Source: an uncultured Burkholderiales bacterium (lineage in GTDB: Bacteria > Pseudomonadota > Gammaproteobacteria > Burkholderiales > Burkholderiaceae_E). From it: 9,720 nucleotides of DNA. A program made the position numbers and the translations under genes. The stretch is from contig CAIXXI010000377.1 in assembly GCA_903923345.1 (NCBI GenBank), positions 1-9,720 of the forward strand. The letters are read 5' to 3'. Under the pieces are notes generated by a model. That model saw nothing but the letters and a program-made list of their open reading frames with translations. It was not told where the DNA came from and ran no database searches. This document shows, one piece after another, positions 7,970-9,720 of the stretch (within the stretch, counting starts at the first letter, position 1; each line of letters starts with the position of its first letter).

Positions 7970-7979
7970 GAAACGTTTC
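7970..7979. promoter_or_regulatory. Candidate LacI-family operator at the hyuA translation start
   Basis: GAAACGTTTC is a perfect 10-bp palindrome with a central CG, the form typical of LacI/PurR/CcpA-family operators (AAACGTTT core). It lies only 2 bases upstream of the hyuA ATG and overlaps the only Shine-Dalgarno-like sequence. A LacI-family gene lies directly upstream, so this is the obvious binding site. Occupancy would block elongation from an upstream promoter (roadblock) or a start site close by. The palindrome and position are seen; binding is inferred. Confidence 0.6.
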
Positions 7980-7980
7980 C

Positions 7981-8000
7981 AAAAATAAGGATTTTTTAGG
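7981..8000 (-). other. AT-rich hairpin-forming leader just upstream of hyuA
   Basis: In a GC-rich window this patch is strikingly AT-rich. AAAAAT (7981-7986) and ATTTTT (7991-7996) form a 6-bp inverted repeat with a 4-nt loop, and flanking GG/CC bases can extend the stem past a small bulge. It abuts the candidate operator. It could keep the translation start unstructured or supply a -10 element (minus-strand TATTTT), but I found no matching -35 at good spacing. Confidence 0.35.
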
Positions 8001-8033
8001 GGCAGCCCATGTGCGCCGCCCCGATCGAGCTGG

Positions 8034-8063
8034 ATTGTTAGCGGGGCCTTCTCCCGCCGTCAA
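8034..8063 (-). promoter_or_regulatory. Candidate sigma70 promoter for the hyuA operon
   Basis: On the minus strand TTGACG (complement of 8058-8063, 5 of 6 to TTGACA) is followed by 17 nt and then TAACAA (8035-8040); AACAAT (8034-8039) is the 18-nt alternative. The -35 is good and the -10 is mediocre. Transcription would start near 8028 and give a leader of about 60 nt, with the LacI-type palindrome at roughly +49 to +58. It lies in the 140-bp gap between the repressor and hyuA. Confidence 0.45.
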
Positions 8064-8067
8064 GGCC
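8045..8067. repeat. Inverted repeat GGCCTT-N11-AAGGCC overlapping the candidate -35
   Basis: Perfect 6-bp arms at 8045-8050 and 8062-8067 are separated by 11 nt. The second arm overlaps the -35 hexamer, and the space between hexamers also holds GCGGG-N7-CCCGC (8041-8057). It could be a regulator site or an RNA hairpin, or it may be chance in GC-rich DNA. The TT-N11-AA spacing also resembles LysR-type boxes, but no LysR gene is present in the window. Confidence 0.35.
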
Positions 8068-8070
8068 ACC

Positions 8071-8094
8071 CAACGCTGCGTGAAACAGGCGTTG
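8071..8094. repeat. Inverted repeat CAACGC-N12-GCGTTG downstream of the repressor gene
   Basis: Perfect 6-bp arms at 8071-8076 and 8089-8094 lie 13 nt past the repressor stop codon (8108) and just upstream of the candidate -35. In RNA it would form a modest stem with a 12-nt loop and no T-run follows, so it is a poor terminator. It could instead be an upstream regulatory site. Confidence 0.35.
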
Positions 8095-8107
8095 ACCGTG
8101 CGGCCCC

Positions 8108-9208
8108 TCAAGCGGATCGGAGCGGCGCACAGGAGCCGCGCACCAGCAGCTCGGCACGAACCCGCATCTCCTGGCGCAGCGCATTCGGCGATGCCAGGCG
8201 CTTCATGAGGAACTGGCCGGCCGCCCGGCCCAGCGCGTCATGCGACCAGTGAACCGCCGTGATGGCCGGAGTCGAGAGCCGGGCCACGTCGCTGTCGGCG
8301 CCAGCGATCACGGACAGATCGGTCGGGACGGAAATGCCAGCCTCCCGGGTGGCCGCCAGCAGACCAGGCAGCAAGGCCGAGCCACCAGCAATCAGCGCCG
8401 TCGGGCGCTCATCCAGGCCAAGCAGACTGCGGGTTTCCTGATACCCGGCCTCGGTGCTGAACGACACGGCACGCATCCAGTCCGGTCTGATCGGCAAGCC
8501 GGACTGCTGCATGGCTTCACGATAGCCACGGAGTCGATCACGGGTCGGATGGACCCCTGGCTCGCCGGAAATGATCGCGATACGTCGATGCCCCAGGTGT
8601 GCGAGGTACCTGACCGCATCGCCGATGCCGACCGCATGTTCGACGCGCACCGAATCGAATTCCGCCGGCTGATCCCGATCGATGAGCACGACCGGAAATC
8701 GGGCCTGGCGCAAGGCCTGAAGCAGCACCGGGGAATCTTCCGATGAGGAGGCAATCACCAGGCCATCGATACGACGCTGGGCGAAGCCCTTGAGCAGCCG
8801 AACCTCGTGCTCGACATCGTGGTAACTCGAGGCATACATCAGCGAAAAGCCGTGCGCATCGACTTCCTTCTGCATCGAATCGATGAACAGGCTGAGGATC
8901 GGGACGGTGAAATCGCGCATGACGCAGGCGAAGGTCATCGAGCGGCGGTTGCGCATGCTTTGCGCAACGATGTCGGGGACATAGCCCAGGGCGTCAATGG
9001 CCGCCAATACGCGTTGACGGCGATCATCACTGACCGAGGGATGCCCGTTGATCACCCTGGAAACCGTGCCGATCGCCACCTGCGCGTGCGCGGCAACCTC
9101 GCGAATCGAGACGCTCGCGCGAGGGCCTGGATCGGGGCTCTTGCTTGCGGCACGCGAAGCCGCGCCTGCTGCAGTCCTGACGCCTGACCGGGTGGGCCTG
9201 CTGCTCAT
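8108..9208 (-). CDS. LacI-family transcriptional regulator
   Basis: From the ATG at 9208 the protein has 366 residues. A LacI helix-turn-helix lies at 34-54 (SIREVAAHAQVAIGTVSRVIN), followed by VSDDRRQRVLAAIDALGYVPD and the hinge helix AQSMR (82-86), where the minor-groove residue that is usually Leu is M85. The rest is a periplasmic-binding-protein-like sensor domain (from about 92: TFACVMRDFTVPILSLFIDSMQKEV, IDGLVIASS, VVLIDRDQP, HLGHRRIAIISGEPG, DLSVIAGADSD), which binds a small effector. The frame stays open to an ATG at 9286, giving a 392-residue form; both starts have poor ribosome sites, and even the shorter form has about 30 unusual residues before the helix-turn-helix, so the true start is uncertain. 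It lies upstream of and in the same direction as hyuA, and is most likely its repressor acting at the palindrome 7970-7979. The inducer is unknown. Confidence 0.92.
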   Translation of the reverse strand: MSSRPTRSGVRTAAGAASRAASKSPDPGPRASVSIREVAAHAQVAIGTVSRVINGHPSVSDDRRQRVLAAIDALGYVPDIVAQSMRNRRSMTFACVMRDFTVPILSLFIDSMQKEVDAHGFSLMYASSYHDVEHEVRLLKGFAQRRIDGLVIASSSEDSPVLLQALRQARFPVVLIDRDQPAEFDSVRVEHAVGIGDAVRYLAHLGHRRIAIISGEPGVHPTRDRLRGYREAMQQSGLPIRPDWMRAVSFSTEAGYQETRSLLGLDERPTALIAGGSALLPGLLAATREAGISVPTDLSVIAGADSDVARLSTPAITAVHWSHDALGRAAGQFLMKRLASPNALRQEMRVRAELLVRGSCAPLRSA

Positions 9209-9304
9209 GAATCCGCTTGAAGCGATAATCGGCGCATCCCGTGAGCATATCGCGCCGCCCGCAGCCACCCGGTCCATTCTGTCCATTCCATTGACGCCGA
9301 CAAC

Positions 9305-9720
9305 ATGACTTCACTCATTGAATCGCCCCAGTTCACCGGTCTGCATCAGGCCATGCAGAAAACCGTCGATGGCGAGTTGCTCTCGGGGGTGTCTTCAGCG
9401 GTCCTGGTGGGGCGGGAGGTGGTCGACATTCACTGTGCCGGTATGGCCGACCGCGAACAGGGCATCGCCTTGCGCGAAGACCATCTGTTCAGGATGTTCT
9501 CCAGCACCAAGCTGGTCACCTCATGTGCGGTGCTGCTGCTGATGGAAGACGGCCAGCTCGCTCTTGACGACCCGATCGAACGTTTCATGCCTCAGTTGGG
9601 TCATCGACGCGTGCTCAAGCCCAACGCTCAGTCTCTCAGCGACACCGAGCCTGCCCACAGCCCGATCACCGTGCGCCATCTGCTGTGCCACAGCTCGGGC
9701 CTGGGCTATGGACTGCTCGA
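9305..9720 (+). CDS. Serine beta-lactamase/esterase family protein (class C-like fold), 3'-truncated by window end
   Basis: The frame runs open from the ATG at 9305 to the window end (138 full codons). The SxxK catalytic motif is visible as SSTK at residues 66-69 in FRMFSSTKLVTSCAVLLLMEDGQLALDDPIERFMPQL, and the family segment ITVRHLLCHSSGLGYG follows near 121-136. These are hallmarks of Pfam beta-lactamase proteins, which include class C enzymes, EstB-type esterases, D-aminopeptidases and other hydrolases acting on esters or amides. There is no signal peptide at the N-terminus (MTSLIESPQF), so it looks cytoplasmic and is unlikely to be a resistance enzyme. No Shine-Dalgarno site precedes the ATG, so the start may be leaderless or wrong. 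It diverges from the LacI-type gene with 96 bp between start codons. A role as an ester or lactam hydrolase in the same pathway is possible but unproven. The remaining two thirds lie outside the window. Confidence 0.85.
   Translation, partial: MTSLIESPQFTGLHQAMQKTVDGELLSGVSSAVLVGREVVDIHCAGMADREQGIALREDHLFRMFSSTKLVTSCAVLLLMEDGQLALDDPIERFMPQLGHRRVLKPNAQSLSDTEPAHSPITVRHLLCHSSGLGYGLL

Noticed and set aside
7239..7988. A 249-codon plus-strand open frame antisense to hyuA, and similar long frames at 6366-7076, 5165-5923, 3567-4178 and 2712-3500
   Set aside because: They lie opposite genes with clear family motifs, have no recognisable domains or ribosome sites, and are His/Arg/Gln-rich as expected for GC-rich antisense frames.
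7968..8111. 48-residue N-terminal extension of HyuA
   Set aside because: It would span the promoter gap and operator, and the family match begins exactly at MRRIGIDVGG.
9305..9720. Antibiotic-resistance beta-lactamase
   Set aside because: The SxxK motif alone is shared with many esterases and peptidases, and there is no signal peptide for export to the periplasm.
1..9720. CRISPR arrays, tRNA/rRNA genes, insertion sequences or phage genes
   Set aside because: No direct-repeat arrays, cloverleaf-like stretches, transposase motifs or terminal repeats were seen on reading both strands.

Overview
The window is GC-rich, densely coding bacterial DNA. Tight same-strand gene spacing, Shine-Dalgarno sites and a Bug/TctC-type periplasmic binding protein point to a betaproteobacterium, probably Burkholderiales. 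This family of binding proteins is hugely expanded in Bordetella, Achromobacter and Comamonadaceae-like genomes. The taxonomic call is inference; there is no rRNA or other marker here.

Layout. (1) Bases 1-1053, plus strand: the C-terminal two thirds of an acyl-CoA synthetase (AMP-forming, medium-chain type), cut by the window edge. (2) Bases 1054-1102: a short convergent gap with a strong GC hairpin. (3) Bases 1103-9208, minus strand: an apparent regulator-plus-catabolic-operon block. In transcription order it holds a LacI-family repressor, then after a 140-bp regulatory gap HyuA (ATP-dependent hydantoinase/oxoprolinase subunit A), HyuB (subunit B), a class III (CaiB/BaiF) CoA-transferase, a crotonase-fold enoyl-CoA hydratase and a Bug/TctC solute-binding protein. 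From hyuA onward the gaps are 7 nt, a 4-nt ATGA overlap, 34 nt and 30 nt, so the five genes probably share one transcript. (4) From 9305, plus strand, divergent from the repressor: the start of a serine beta-lactamase/esterase-family protein, cut by the window end.

How it may work together (inference): the Bug protein captures a small organic acid or related solute. HyuA/HyuB use ATP to open a cyclic amide or imide (or, less likely, carboxylate a ketone). The CoA-transferase activates the resulting acid, and the crotonase hydrates or cleaves the CoA thioester towards central metabolism. The repressor would sense the inducer and act at a 10-bp palindrome with a central CG (7970-7979), which sits 2 bases upstream of the hyuA start codon. 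The flanking acyl-CoA synthetase and beta-lactamase-like hydrolase could belong to the same pathway, but the sequence does not prove it.

The most interesting points are the unassigned substrate of this HyuAB-CoA-transferase-crotonase module, the departure of HyuB from the usual family sequence in its N-terminal segment, and the 140-bp regulatory gap with a promoter candidate and several nested inverted repeats. No RNA genes, insertion sequences, CRISPR arrays or gene-free stretch above 300 bases were seen.
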